Origin: an uncultured Paracoccaceae bacterium
GTDB lineage: Bacteria > Pseudomonadota > Alphaproteobacteria > Rhodobacterales > Rhodobacteraceae
Assembly: GCA_937900975.1 (NCBI GenBank)
Contig: CALCPC010000657.1
Coordinates: forward strand, 1 to 5,353
Length of the DNA: 5,353 nt
Direction: 5' to 3'
Made by a program: the position numbers and the translations under genes. Positions 1 to 5,047 of this stretch are shown here, piece by piece (the first letter of the stretch is position 1; each line of letters opens with the position of its first letter). A model generated the notes under the pieces. That model worked only from the letters and a program-made list of their open reading frames with translations. It was not told where the DNA came from and searched no databases.

Positions 1-691
1 CGCTTATATGCAGGTCGGCGCCAAGGCGGATCTGATGGAAAGCTTTGTCTGGGGGTGGGCCGGCGCCGCGGCGGACGCGCATCCCCTGCGGGGCGACAAT
101 CTGTGGCCCGCCTTTCGGCCCGGGATGTCCGGCGCCGCGATGGCCTATCTCGACGCCGCGCATGGGGTTGCCTATCATCTGATGCGCGGCTTTGCCCTCG
201 GTCTGTCGCTGCCCGAGGATTTCTTTCTGCAAACCACCGCCCGGCCGCTGTCCCGCGCGTCCTTTGTCTACTATCCCGCCCAAGACGCAGCGCTTGGACC
301 CGATCAATTCGGCGTCGGGCCGCACCCCGATTTCGGTGTGCTGACGGTTTTGTGCCAGGATGATGTCGGCGGCCTTCAGGTTCGCAATGTCGATGGTACC
401 TGGGTCGAGGCGCCGCCGATCCCAGGGTCCTTGATCGTCAATGTCGCCGATCTTTTGGCGCGCTGGACCGGCGGGGCCTATACCTCAACGCCGCACCGGG
501 TTGTGAACAGTTCGGGGCGAGAGCGGATGTCGCTGGTCTTGGCCTATGACCCGAACCCCGAAACGCTGATCGATCCGCGGCAGGTTTTGGGCGCAGGCTA
601 TGACGGCAAAGAGCCGCCGATCACCTGTGGCGATTACCTTCTGGCGCGGTTCGAACGCGCCTTCCGATATCGCCAGCGCGCGGGCCGCTAG
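1..691 (+). CDS. Isopenicillin N synthase-like 2-oxoglutarate/Fe(II) oxygenase, 5'-truncated by window edge
   Basis: Non-haem iron oxygenase of the isopenicillin N synthase / 2-oxoglutarate-dependent family, probably cytosolic; substrate unknown. The frame is open from the first complete codon at base 2, so the ATG at 8 is not the true start; relatives have roughly 75-100 more N-terminal residues. Numbering from that ATG, the segment ESF..(G)..NLWP at 11-34 matches the family's central KESF..NxWP stretch. The double-stranded beta-helix core carries the iron triad H106-x-D108 (in GPHPDFG) and H163 (in TPHRVVN). The oxoglutarate-binding R-x-S motif is R173/S175 (RMS). All key residues are therefore present and the protein looks functional. 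It ends in TAG at 689-691. It converges with the minus-strand gene ending at 806, with 114 bases between them. The family call is firm; members range from IPNS and ACC oxidase to hydroxylases of small catabolic substrates, so the reaction cannot be named. Confidence 0.9.
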   Translation, partial: AYMQVGAKADLMESFVWGWAGAAADAHPLRGDNLWPAFRPGMSGAAMAYLDAAHGVAYHLMRGFALGLSLPEDFFLQTTARPLSRASFVYYPAQDAALGPDQFGVGPHPDFGVLTVLCQDDVGGLQVRNVDGTWVEAPPIPGSLIVNVADLLARWTGGAYTSTPHRVVNSSGRERMSLVLAYDPNPETLIDPRQVLGAGYDGKEPPITCGDYLLARFERAFRYRQRAGR

Positions 692-719
692 CCGCGTCGC
701 CCCGTCCGCCCCTGCGTCA

Positions 720-738
720 ACGCCTGGAAGCCTGGCGT
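720..738. terminator. Weak hairpin after the oxygenase gene
   Basis: ACGCC (720-724) pairs with GGCGT (734-738). A T-T mismatch and a GG/CC inner pair surround a three-base loop. It lies 29 bases after the oxygenase stop. No T-run follows on either strand, so a role as intrinsic terminator is only suggested by position. Confidence 0.2.
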
Positions 739-788
739 GCAAAAGGCGGATCCCCAAAGCCGGGTGAAAGCACGGGGTCCAGCCCAAT

Positions 789-821
789 CCCCGGCCTGCG
801 CCATCTTAGGCGGTGCCGGGG
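789..821. terminator. GC-rich hairpin spanning the stop of the M29/NicX-like gene
   Basis: CCCCGGC (789-795) is the exact reverse complement of GCCGGGG (815-821). Inside it, CGCC (799-802) pairs with GGCG (809-812), leaving a six-base loop that holds the TAA stop codon of the minus-strand gene (806-808). The structure sits between convergent genes, where it could end transcription or protect 3' ends from either side. No T-tract follows on either strand, so it is not a canonical intrinsic terminator. The pairing is read directly from the sequence; the function is inferred. Confidence 0.4.
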
Positions 822-1921
822 CTGAGCGATAGTTGGCCCGCGCCGTTGAGCCCGATCTCCCGCGCTGGGTCCGCGAAAAGCCGGGCCAGGCTGGGATGTT
901 CAGCCAGGAGCGCGGCCCCCCCCGGCAGGCGCGCAAGGTGGAGCTGTCCGGCCTCCCACAAGGCTGTGCCGTCGAGCATAAGCGTCGGGTCAACGATGTT
1001 CAGCGAAATCTCGCCCGGCGGCTCGGCCCCGCAGGTGTGAAAATGCAAAAGCCTGGGATTGCCGAAGGCGCCGCCCGACCACCGCTCTGGGCTGGCGGCA
1101 ACACTGTCCAAAAACCGGCACCCGGGGTGAATGCCGGCATGCCAGGAATGCACGGTCCAGGGGTCGAGATCGTAAAGCGCAGCGACGCGCTGGTAATGCG
1201 CGCGGGCCCGGGCGACGTCATCGGCCGCCCCGTCGAAGCCCGTGATCCGGTGCCCGTCGATGCCAACGCGCAGAACCCCCGCAAGCGGCACGGCATAGGG
1301 CGTGTAATAGCGGGCACCGGTGCCCACCAGAAACCCTGCTTGCGCGACCTGGCCCCGGAACCCCGCCGCAAGGACCGGCGTAAACACCGACAGCGGAAAG
1401 CGGGTGACGCTGGTGTCGGCGCCCACGCGCCCAGCGCCGGCGTTGGACACGACATCGGTGCCCAGCGGGCAGGTCACCCGGACCTCCGACGCGCGGGCGA
1501 TGGCGGCGTCGATTAGGCTTTTCGCCGCCAAAAGCGCGGCATGCGCCGTGGTGCCGAAAGGGCTGCACAGCATCTCAAGATCCAGGGCATAGCAGACAAT
1601 GGGCCGAACGCTGTCGAGTGCGGGGGCAAAGCGAAGCTGATCGCCAAGCCGGGCCAGGAACAGCGTGCGGTCATGGGCTTGCATCGCGTCGGCATAGGGC
1701 GCGATCTCGGGCAGCGCTTCTGGATCGAAACCGATGTCGCGCACGGAAACGTCGAGGCCGAGCGCACGCGCCGCAGTGGCGACAGCCGGGGCGAGGCCGC
1801 TGCCATAATAGCCATGCTCTGGCCTTTCCGCGACGATCAGAAGCCGGGCTCCGGGCACGATGCCCGCTGCACCGAAAAGCAGGTTCTCGACGCTTTGGCG
1901 AAGTCGATCGGCTGATGGCAT
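806..1921 (-). CDS. M29 aminopeptidase / NicX-like putative metalloenzyme
   Basis: A 371-residue cytosolic protein with no signal peptide or membrane segment. Its layout recalls M29 leucyl aminopeptidases and the related ring-opening 2,5-dihydroxypyridine dioxygenase NicX. In order: an N-terminal alpha/beta half (about 1-145); a strand-rich start to the second half, EVRVTCPLGTDV (146-157); a GHRITGFDG turn (223-231); a His-rich stretch with H258, H261 and H265 (HSWHAGIHPG); and a final LLHFH...SLNIVDPTLMLDG block (291-318). That block corresponds by eye to the GHFD...N.T.ELDG end of NicX-type proteins. The aspartate of the expected HFD metal motif is a histidine here (H293-F-H295). The ATG at 1921-1919 is supported by the purine-rich site AAGGGGGG at 1925-1932. 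The gene is divergent from the CMD-family gene at 2032. An eight-base C run (G on the coding strand) at 916-923 lies inside it. The family assignment is from remembered motifs and is moderate; activity is unknown. Confidence 0.6.
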   Translation of the reverse strand: MPSADRLRQSVENLLFGAAGIVPGARLLIVAERPEHGYYGSGLAPAVATAARALGLDVSVRDIGFDPEALPEIAPYADAMQAHDRTLFLARLGDQLRFAPALDSVRPIVCYALDLEMLCSPFGTTAHAALLAAKSLIDAAIARASEVRVTCPLGTDVVSNAGAGRVGADTSVTRFPLSVFTPVLAAGFRGQVAQAGFLVGTGARYYTPYAVPLAGVLRVGIDGHRITGFDGAADDVARARAHYQRVAALYDLDPWTVHSWHAGIHPGCRFLDSVAASPERWSGGAFGNPRLLHFHTCGAEPPGEISLNIVDPTLMLDGTALWEAGQLHLARLPGGAALLAEHPSLARLFADPAREIGLNGAGQLSLSPGTA

Positions 1922-2031
1922 CGGCCCCCCTTTTGCCCGACGATGGCCGTGCCCCGGGACGAACGCAAGGCCGGGCCTTTCCTCCTGCCGGAAAAGACGG
2001 CATGGTGCGGCGCCGAATAGGGGAGACTTGC
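1922..2031. promoter_or_regulatory. Divergent promoter region with inverted repeats
   Basis: These 110 bases separate two genes reading away from each other, so both promoters should lie here or nearby. Two short inverted repeats stand out. AAGGCC-G-GGCCTT (1967-1979) is a perfect 13-base palindrome close to the middle. TTTCC-N7-GGAAA (1978-1994) directly adjoins it. Both are plausible operator half-sites for a shared dimeric regulator, but no regulator gene is in view. No convincing -35/-10 pair was found on either strand. A ribosome binding site, GGGGAG (2020-2025), precedes the plus-strand ATG at 2032. Confidence 0.35.
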
Positions 2032-2616
2032 ATGAGTGCGTGGATCGGGATGATCGCAGATGACGCGGCGGATGAGACGCTGAAGGCGGCGCTGGATCTG
2101 GCGCGGACGCCGCATGGGACCGTGGACAATGTGATGCGGGTCCACAGTTTGCGGCCCGCGACCATGGTGGGACATGTGAAGCTTTACCGGGCCTGTCTGC
2201 ACGACGACACCAACACGCTGCCGACCTGGTTTCAGGAAGTGATCAGCGCCTATGTCTCGATCCTGAACGCCTGCCCCTATTCTTACGCCAATCACTGGGC
2301 CAACGCCCGCCACCTGATCGGCGATGCCGCGCGGGCGGACAGGAGCGAGGCCGCCTTGCAGGCCCGCCGCCCCAGCGACGCCTTTGACGGGGTCGAAAAG
2401 GCGTTTTTGGCCTATGCCGAGAAGCTGACGCTAAGCCCCGGCACAATGGCCGAAGCCGATGTCGCGGCGCTGCGTGCGGCCGGCGCCGACGATGGCCAGA
2501 TCCTGGAGGCCAACCAGATCGTCGGCTATTTCAACTATGTCAACCGGCTTCTGAACGGTCTTGGCGTGACAACCGACGGCGATGTCGTGGGCTATTACGC
2601 ATCGGACGCGAAGTGA
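2032..2616 (+). CDS. Carboxymuconolactone decarboxylase / AhpD-fold peroxidase-related protein
   Basis: A 194-residue helical protein of the CMD/AhpD superfamily, close in style to the 'uncharacterised peroxidase-related enzyme' group. The signature region is E69-VISAYVSILNA-C81-PYS84-YAN-H88, which matches the Glu...CxxC...His redox site of AhpD-fold proteins except that the second cysteine is Ser84. The C-terminal helical repeat, EANQIVGYFNYVNRLLNGLG (159-178), is typical of the family. It may handle peroxide or act on a small metabolite; with a single cysteine it cannot form the usual intramolecular disulfide. The ATG at 2032 was chosen because GGGGAG (2020-2025) sits six bases upstream and homology-like sequence starts there; the same frame stays open far upstream without resembling protein. 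The gene is divergent from the M29/NicX-like gene and ends convergently with the solute-binding protein gene. The family call is firm, the function open. Confidence 0.85.
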   Translation: MSAWIGMIADDAADETLKAALDLARTPHGTVDNVMRVHSLRPATMVGHVKLYRACLHDDTNTLPTWFQEVISAYVSILNACPYSYANHWANARHLIGDAARADRSEAALQARRPSDAFDGVEKAFLAYAEKLTLSPGTMAEADVAALRAAGADDGQILEANQIVGYFNYVNRLLNGLGVTTDGDVVGYYASDAK

Positions 2617-2664
2617 TCTTCGCCCCAGAACGCGGGCCCGGACCGGGGGCGCCGCGCAGAACGC

Positions 2665-2686
2665 AGCGGGCGCGTCCGCCCGCTTT
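2665..2686 (+). terminator. Strong hairpin between convergent genes, probable terminator
   Basis: AGCGGGCG (2665-2672) and CGCCCGCT (2677-2684) form a perfect eight-base-pair stem with a CGTC loop, and the 3' arm runs into a TTT (2684-2686). It lies 48 bases after the CMD-family stop and 12 bases before the stop of the solute-binding gene on the other strand, so it could serve both. The T-tract is short, so efficiency is uncertain. CCCGG-A-CCGGG (2637-2647) nearby is a second, minor palindrome. Confidence 0.55.
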
Positions 2687-2698
2687 CGGGTTCGCGGG

Positions 2699-3463
2699 TC
2701 AAAGACCCCATTTCGCCTCCGTCTCGGCAAAGAACCCCTGCTTTTCCTTCACCTTGATCCAGTTGTTGACGTAGTTGATCCACACCTGATCGTTTTGCGG
2801 CAGCAGCATCGCGATCGGGGTCGGCGCCCGGGGACCTGCGTTCTTTACACGGGTCAGCGGGAATTTTTGCACCAGTTGGGAGCCTTCGATGTTCGAGGTC
2901 ACAAAGACATCCGCCCGACCCGCAATCACCTCCTGAAAGCCACGGGCCGGCGCCTCGACCACCTTAATATCGGCCTCGGGGAACCAGGATTTCACCAACC
3001 CCTCGAACGTGGTGCCCAGCGTCGTCGCGACGCGCACCCCCGGTTGGTTGATCGAGGCATAGCCGTCGAAATTGTCCGCCTTGTCCTTATGGGTAAAGGG
3101 AAACATCTCTACCGCGATATAACTTTCCGAGAACCCCGCGACCTTCATCCGCGACGGTGAGATCGAGGCAGAGCCGGTCATATGGTATTTCTGCGCGACA
3201 ACGCCGTTGACCAGTGTTTTCCAGTCGGTCGGCACAAACTCCACCTCCACGCCCAAATCGCTGGCGAGCGCGGTCATAACGTCGATATCGAAGCCTTTAT
3301 AGGCGTTGGTCGCCGGATCGCGCACCGTCATCGGGTTCCAATCGCCGGTGGTCCCGACCTTCAGCACGCCTGTGTCCAGGATCTCGTTCAGCGCCGATTG
3401 CGCCTGGGCCGTGCCGACACATGCCAAAAACGACGCCACCAACGCCAAAAACAGTTTCTTCAT
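2699..3463 (-). CDS. Family 3 periplasmic solute-binding protein (cyclohexadienyl dehydratase-like) of an ABC importer
   Basis: A 254-residue secreted binding protein that would deliver ligand to the permease in the periplasm. The signal peptide is MKKLFLALVASFLACVGTAQA, cut after an AQA site at about residue 21. The mature protein opens with LNEILDTGVLKVGTTGDWNP (25-44) and then KGFDIDVMTALASDLGVEVEF (56-76). It also has the ligand-arginine motif SPSR105...FSESY (102-115), TTLGTTFEGL (147-156) and GRADVFVTSNIEG (182-194). The TTGDxxP opening and the I-E193 position recall PheC-type cyclohexadienyl dehydratases, a sister group of binding proteins. The aspartate that usually holds the alpha-amino group seems to be Ser190. 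The ATG at 3463 was chosen over a frame extension to 3532 because it begins the signal peptide and has AGGGGGA nine bases upstream. It is divergent from the ATPase gene. Family firm; ligand unknown; an enzyme role is possible but less likely beside transporter genes. Confidence 0.9.
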   Translation of the reverse strand: MKKLFLALVASFLACVGTAQAQSALNEILDTGVLKVGTTGDWNPMTVRDPATNAYKGFDIDVMTALASDLGVEVEFVPTDWKTLVNGVVAQKYHMTGSASISPSRMKVAGFSESYIAVEMFPFTHKDKADNFDGYASINQPGVRVATTLGTTFEGLVKSWFPEADIKVVEAPARGFQEVIAGRADVFVTSNIEGSQLVQKFPLTRVKNAGPRAPTPIAMLLPQNDQVWINYVNNWIKVKEKQGFFAETEAKWGL

Positions 3464-3572
3464 CGCCCCAGGTCCCCCTACGCTCAGGTCATCTTGGGTT
3501 TCACCTTGACGAGTGCGGCTGCCCAAACTCAAGCAAAATCAACCGACCGGGACGGTCTTCGGGGGGATATGG
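3464..3572. promoter_or_regulatory. Divergent promoter region of the importer
   Basis: These 109 bases lie between the binding-protein gene (minus) and the ATPase gene (plus), so transcription of the whole importer should start here in both directions. TTGACG at 3506-3511 resembles a plus-strand -35 box. The best -10-like hexamer, CAAAAT (3534-3539), is 22 bases away, which is too far for a standard sigma-70 promoter. CTTGA (3505-3509) and TCAAG (3529-3533) form an inverted repeat with a 19-base spacer that could be an operator. AGGGGGA at 3473-3479 (minus strand) is the ribosome binding site of the binding-protein gene. Promoter calls are weak. Confidence 0.35.
3561..3566 (+). promoter_or_regulatory. 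Ribosome binding site deciding the ATPase start
   Basis: GGGGGG followed by A lies six bases before the GTG at 3573. The alternative in-frame starts are GTG 3513 (no purine-rich site upstream), GTG 3585 and ATG 3594 (18 and 27 bases away). The spacing therefore favours GTG 3573, although 3585 gives the N-terminus most usual for the family. Confidence 0.5.
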
Positions 3573-4289
3573 GTGCGCGACACGGTGATCGAGATGCTGG
3601 GCGTCAACAAATGGTTCGGCGATTTTCACGTGCTCAAGGACATTGATCTGTCCGTGGCAGAGGGTGAGCGGGTGGTGATCTGCGGGCCCTCCGGCTCTGG
3701 CAAATCGACGGTCGTGCGGTGCATCAGCCGCTTGGAAACGCACCAAAAAGGAACCATCCGGGTGGCCGGTCAAACACTTGGCCCAGGCGGCGGGGTTGGG
3801 ATGGTGTTCCAACAGTTCAACCTTTTCCCCCATCTCTCGGTTCTGGACAACCTGACGCTCGGCCCCATGAAAGCGCGCCGATTGCCGCGGGCGGAGGCAG
3901 AGGCGCTGGCGCACAAATATTTGGCACGGGTGCGGATCCCCGAGCAGGCCGACAAGTTCCCGGGCCAGCTTTCCGGCGGCCAGCAGCCGCGCGTCGCCAT
4001 CGCGCGCAGCCTCTGTATGGAGCCTCGGGTGCTGCTCTTCGATGAGCCGACCTCGGCGCTGGATCCCGAGATGATTTCGGAGGTGCTCGACGTCATGGTG
4101 GAGTTGGCCGAGGAAGGGATGACGATGATCGTGGTCACGCATGAGATGGGGTTTGCGCGCAAAGTCGCGGACCAGATGGTGTTTATGGACGCGGGCGAGA
4201 TTGTCGAAACCGGGTCGCCGGAGCATTTCTTCGACAGTCCAACCTCCCCGCGCTGCCGCGATTTCCTTAGCAAGATCTTGCAGCACTGA
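3573..4289 (+). CDS. Polar amino acid-type ABC transporter ATP-binding protein
   Basis: Cytoplasmic ATPase that powers the importer, of the GlnQ/HisP/AapP type; 238 residues from GTG 3573. Visible motifs are [15 protein letters not shown] (12-26), Walker [10 protein letters not shown] (38-46), Q-loop GMVFQ80-QFNLFPH, signature LSGGQQPR (133-140), Walker [13 protein letters not shown] (153-164) and switch His190 in VVTHEMGFA. The C-terminus ends ...FLSKILQH as in relatives. Two oddities are seen. The signature normally reads LSGGQQQR but has proline at 139. About ten residues normally found between the GTIRVAG strand and GMVFQ (the D...R.E.G stretch) are replaced by TLGPGGGV. All catalytic residues remain, so activity is likely but may be altered. 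Its TGA overlaps the permease ATG by one base, indicating translational coupling. Assignment to the polar amino acid uptake family is firm; the actual substrate is not. Confidence 0.93.
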   Translation: MRDTVIEMLGVNKWFGDFHVLKDIDLSVAEGERVVICGPSGSGKSTVVRCISRLETHQKGTIRVAGQTLGPGGGVGMVFQQFNLFPHLSVLDNLTLGPMKARRLPRAEAEALAHKYLARVRIPEQADKFPGQLSGGQQPRVAIARSLCMEPRVLLFDEPTSALDPEMISEVLDVMVELAEEGMTMIVVTHEMGFARKVADQMVFMDAGEIVETGSPEHFFDSPTSPRCRDFLSKILQH

Positions 4290-4621
4290 TGCGCGGCGCG
4301 GCGGTCTCCCTTCTGCTTTTGCTTTTTCTTGGCGGGTGTTCGTCCTCGGCGACCTGGGGCTGGTATGTGATCGATCCCACGACGGCCACGGGCTGGACGA
4401 ATGTGAAATTCCTGGTCGGCGGCATGGGCCAGACGGTTTTGATTTCGGTGATTGCCGCAGTGCTGTCGATGGCCCTTGGACTGGTCGTCGCCCTGCCCGC
4501 CTTGTCAGGGCGCCGGTCGCTGCGGCTGATCAACCGCGTTTATGTGGAGTTTAATCGCGCGATCACGCTCCTGCCGATGCTGTTCTGGGTCTTTTACGGC
4601 TTGCACATCATCTTTCAGTAG
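4289..4621 (+). CDS. Permease N-terminal fragment with lipobox-like leader
   Basis: If read literally, this makes a 110-residue product. It begins [20 protein letters not shown], where a short charged start, a leucine run and L14-G15-G16-C17 look like a lipoprotein signal, which is odd for a permease. The family's first periplasmic-facing segment follows ([13 protein letters not shown], 24-36), then a hydrophobic helix at about 46-70 ([23 protein letters not shown]) and another at about 92-109 ([18 protein letters not shown]). It lacks the EAA loop needed to dock the ATPase, so alone it should not transport. It ends at TAG 4619-4621. Translation would be coupled to the ATPase through the TGATG overlap. 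Confidence 0.5.
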   Translation: MRGAAVSLLLLLFLGGCSSSATWGWYVIDPTTATGWTNVKFLVGGMGQTVLISVIAAVLSMALGLVVALPALSGRRSLRLINRVYVEFNRAITLLPMLFWVFYGLHIIFQ

Positions 4622-5047
4622 ATGGGGCTGTCGATCCCCATCGATCCCTTTTGGGGCGCGATCATCACGCTGGCCTTGTCCGACAGCGCGTTCACGGCCG
4701 AGATTTATCGGGCCGGGATCCAGTCCATCGCCCGGGGGCAGCGCGAGGCGGCCGAGACCATTGGCCTGACGCCGGCGCAAACCATGCGCTATGTGATCTT
4801 GCCGCAGGCCATCCGCCGGATCCTGCCGCCTTTGGCCAACCAATTCATCTATATCGTCAAAATGTCCGCGTTCGCGTCCGTCATCGGGATGCAGGAACTG
4901 ACGCGGCGGGCGAACGAGCTGGTGGTGACAGAGTATCGCCCGCTTGAGATCTATACGTTGTTGATCTTTGAGTATCTGATCCTGGTCCTGATCATCTCAG
5001 CCGGCGTGCGCTGGTTGGAGCGCCGGATGCGCGCCGATGAACGGTAG
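4622..5047 (+). CDS. Permease C-terminal fragment carrying the EAA loop
   Basis: If started at the ATG directly after the amber codon, this gives a 141-residue product in the same frame. It has a helix at about 9-27 (PFWGAIITLALSDSAFTAE), then YRAGIQSIARGQ. A textbook EAA loop follows, EAA(42-44)ETIG...VILP61, the site that contacts the ATPase. Two more hydrophobic segments lie at about 74-90 and 109-128, and the end is basic (RWLERRMRADER). No purine-rich ribosome binding site is visible in the 20 bases before 4622, so expression would rely on reinitiation at TAGATG or on readthrough. The binding-protein-dependent permease domain is split here, so the piece is unlikely to work without its first half. 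Confidence 0.5.
   Translation: MGLSIPIDPFWGAIITLALSDSAFTAEIYRAGIQSIARGQREAAETIGLTPAQTMRYVILPQAIRRILPPLANQFIYIVKMSAFASVIGMQELTRRANELVVTEYRPLEIYTLLIFEYLILVLIISAGVRWLERRMRADER

Larger units (their letters stand above)
4289..5047 (+). pseudogene. Amino acid-type ABC permease gene interrupted by an in-frame amber stop
   Basis: One reading frame, 252 codons plus a terminal TAG, encodes a complete HisM/GlnP-type inner-membrane permease except for a TAG at codon 111 (4619-4621). The two halves join without loss: the first ends in the [11 protein letters not shown] helix and the second continues MGLSIPIDPFWGAIITLAL, the order expected in this family. There is no frameshift and no insertion. One base change from a sense codon (for instance CAG, TGG, GAG or AAG) would produce this. 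It forms an operon with the ATPase (ATGA-type overlap at 4287-4291). Whether it is a dead gene, a readthrough gene, a gene split by reinitiation or a sequencing artefact cannot be told from one sequence. The intactness of both halves says that any mutation is recent. Confidence 0.7.

Noticed and set aside
833..1516. Open plus-strand frame of 227 codons
   Set aside because: It lies wholly antisense to the M29/NicX-like gene, has no motifs and is Arg/Gly/Pro-rich, which is typical of shadow frames in GC-rich DNA.
1618..2031. Upstream extension of the CMD-family frame
   Set aside because: The frame is open but translates to Arg-rich sequence antisense to the divergent gene; the ribosome binding site and family-like sequence start at ATG 2032.
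3464..3532. N-terminal extension of the solute-binding protein from 3532
   Set aside because: It would place 23 polar residues before a clean Sec signal peptide; ATG 3463 has its own ribosome binding site and begins MKKLFLALVA.
3513..3572. Earlier GTG start of the ATPase at 3513
   Set aside because: The added residues have no family resemblance, there is no ribosome binding site before 3513, and the extension covers the divergent control region.
3501..4286. Open minus-strand frame of 261 codons
   Set aside because: It is exactly antisense to the ATPase gene, whose Walker A, signature and Walker B motifs prove the plus frame; the His/Arg-rich product resembles nothing known.
4619..4621. Pyrrolysine or other programmed recoding of the amber codon
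   Set aside because: No pyrrolysine genes or recoding structure are visible here, and permeases are not known to use pyrrolysine; mutation, error or reinitiation are simpler.
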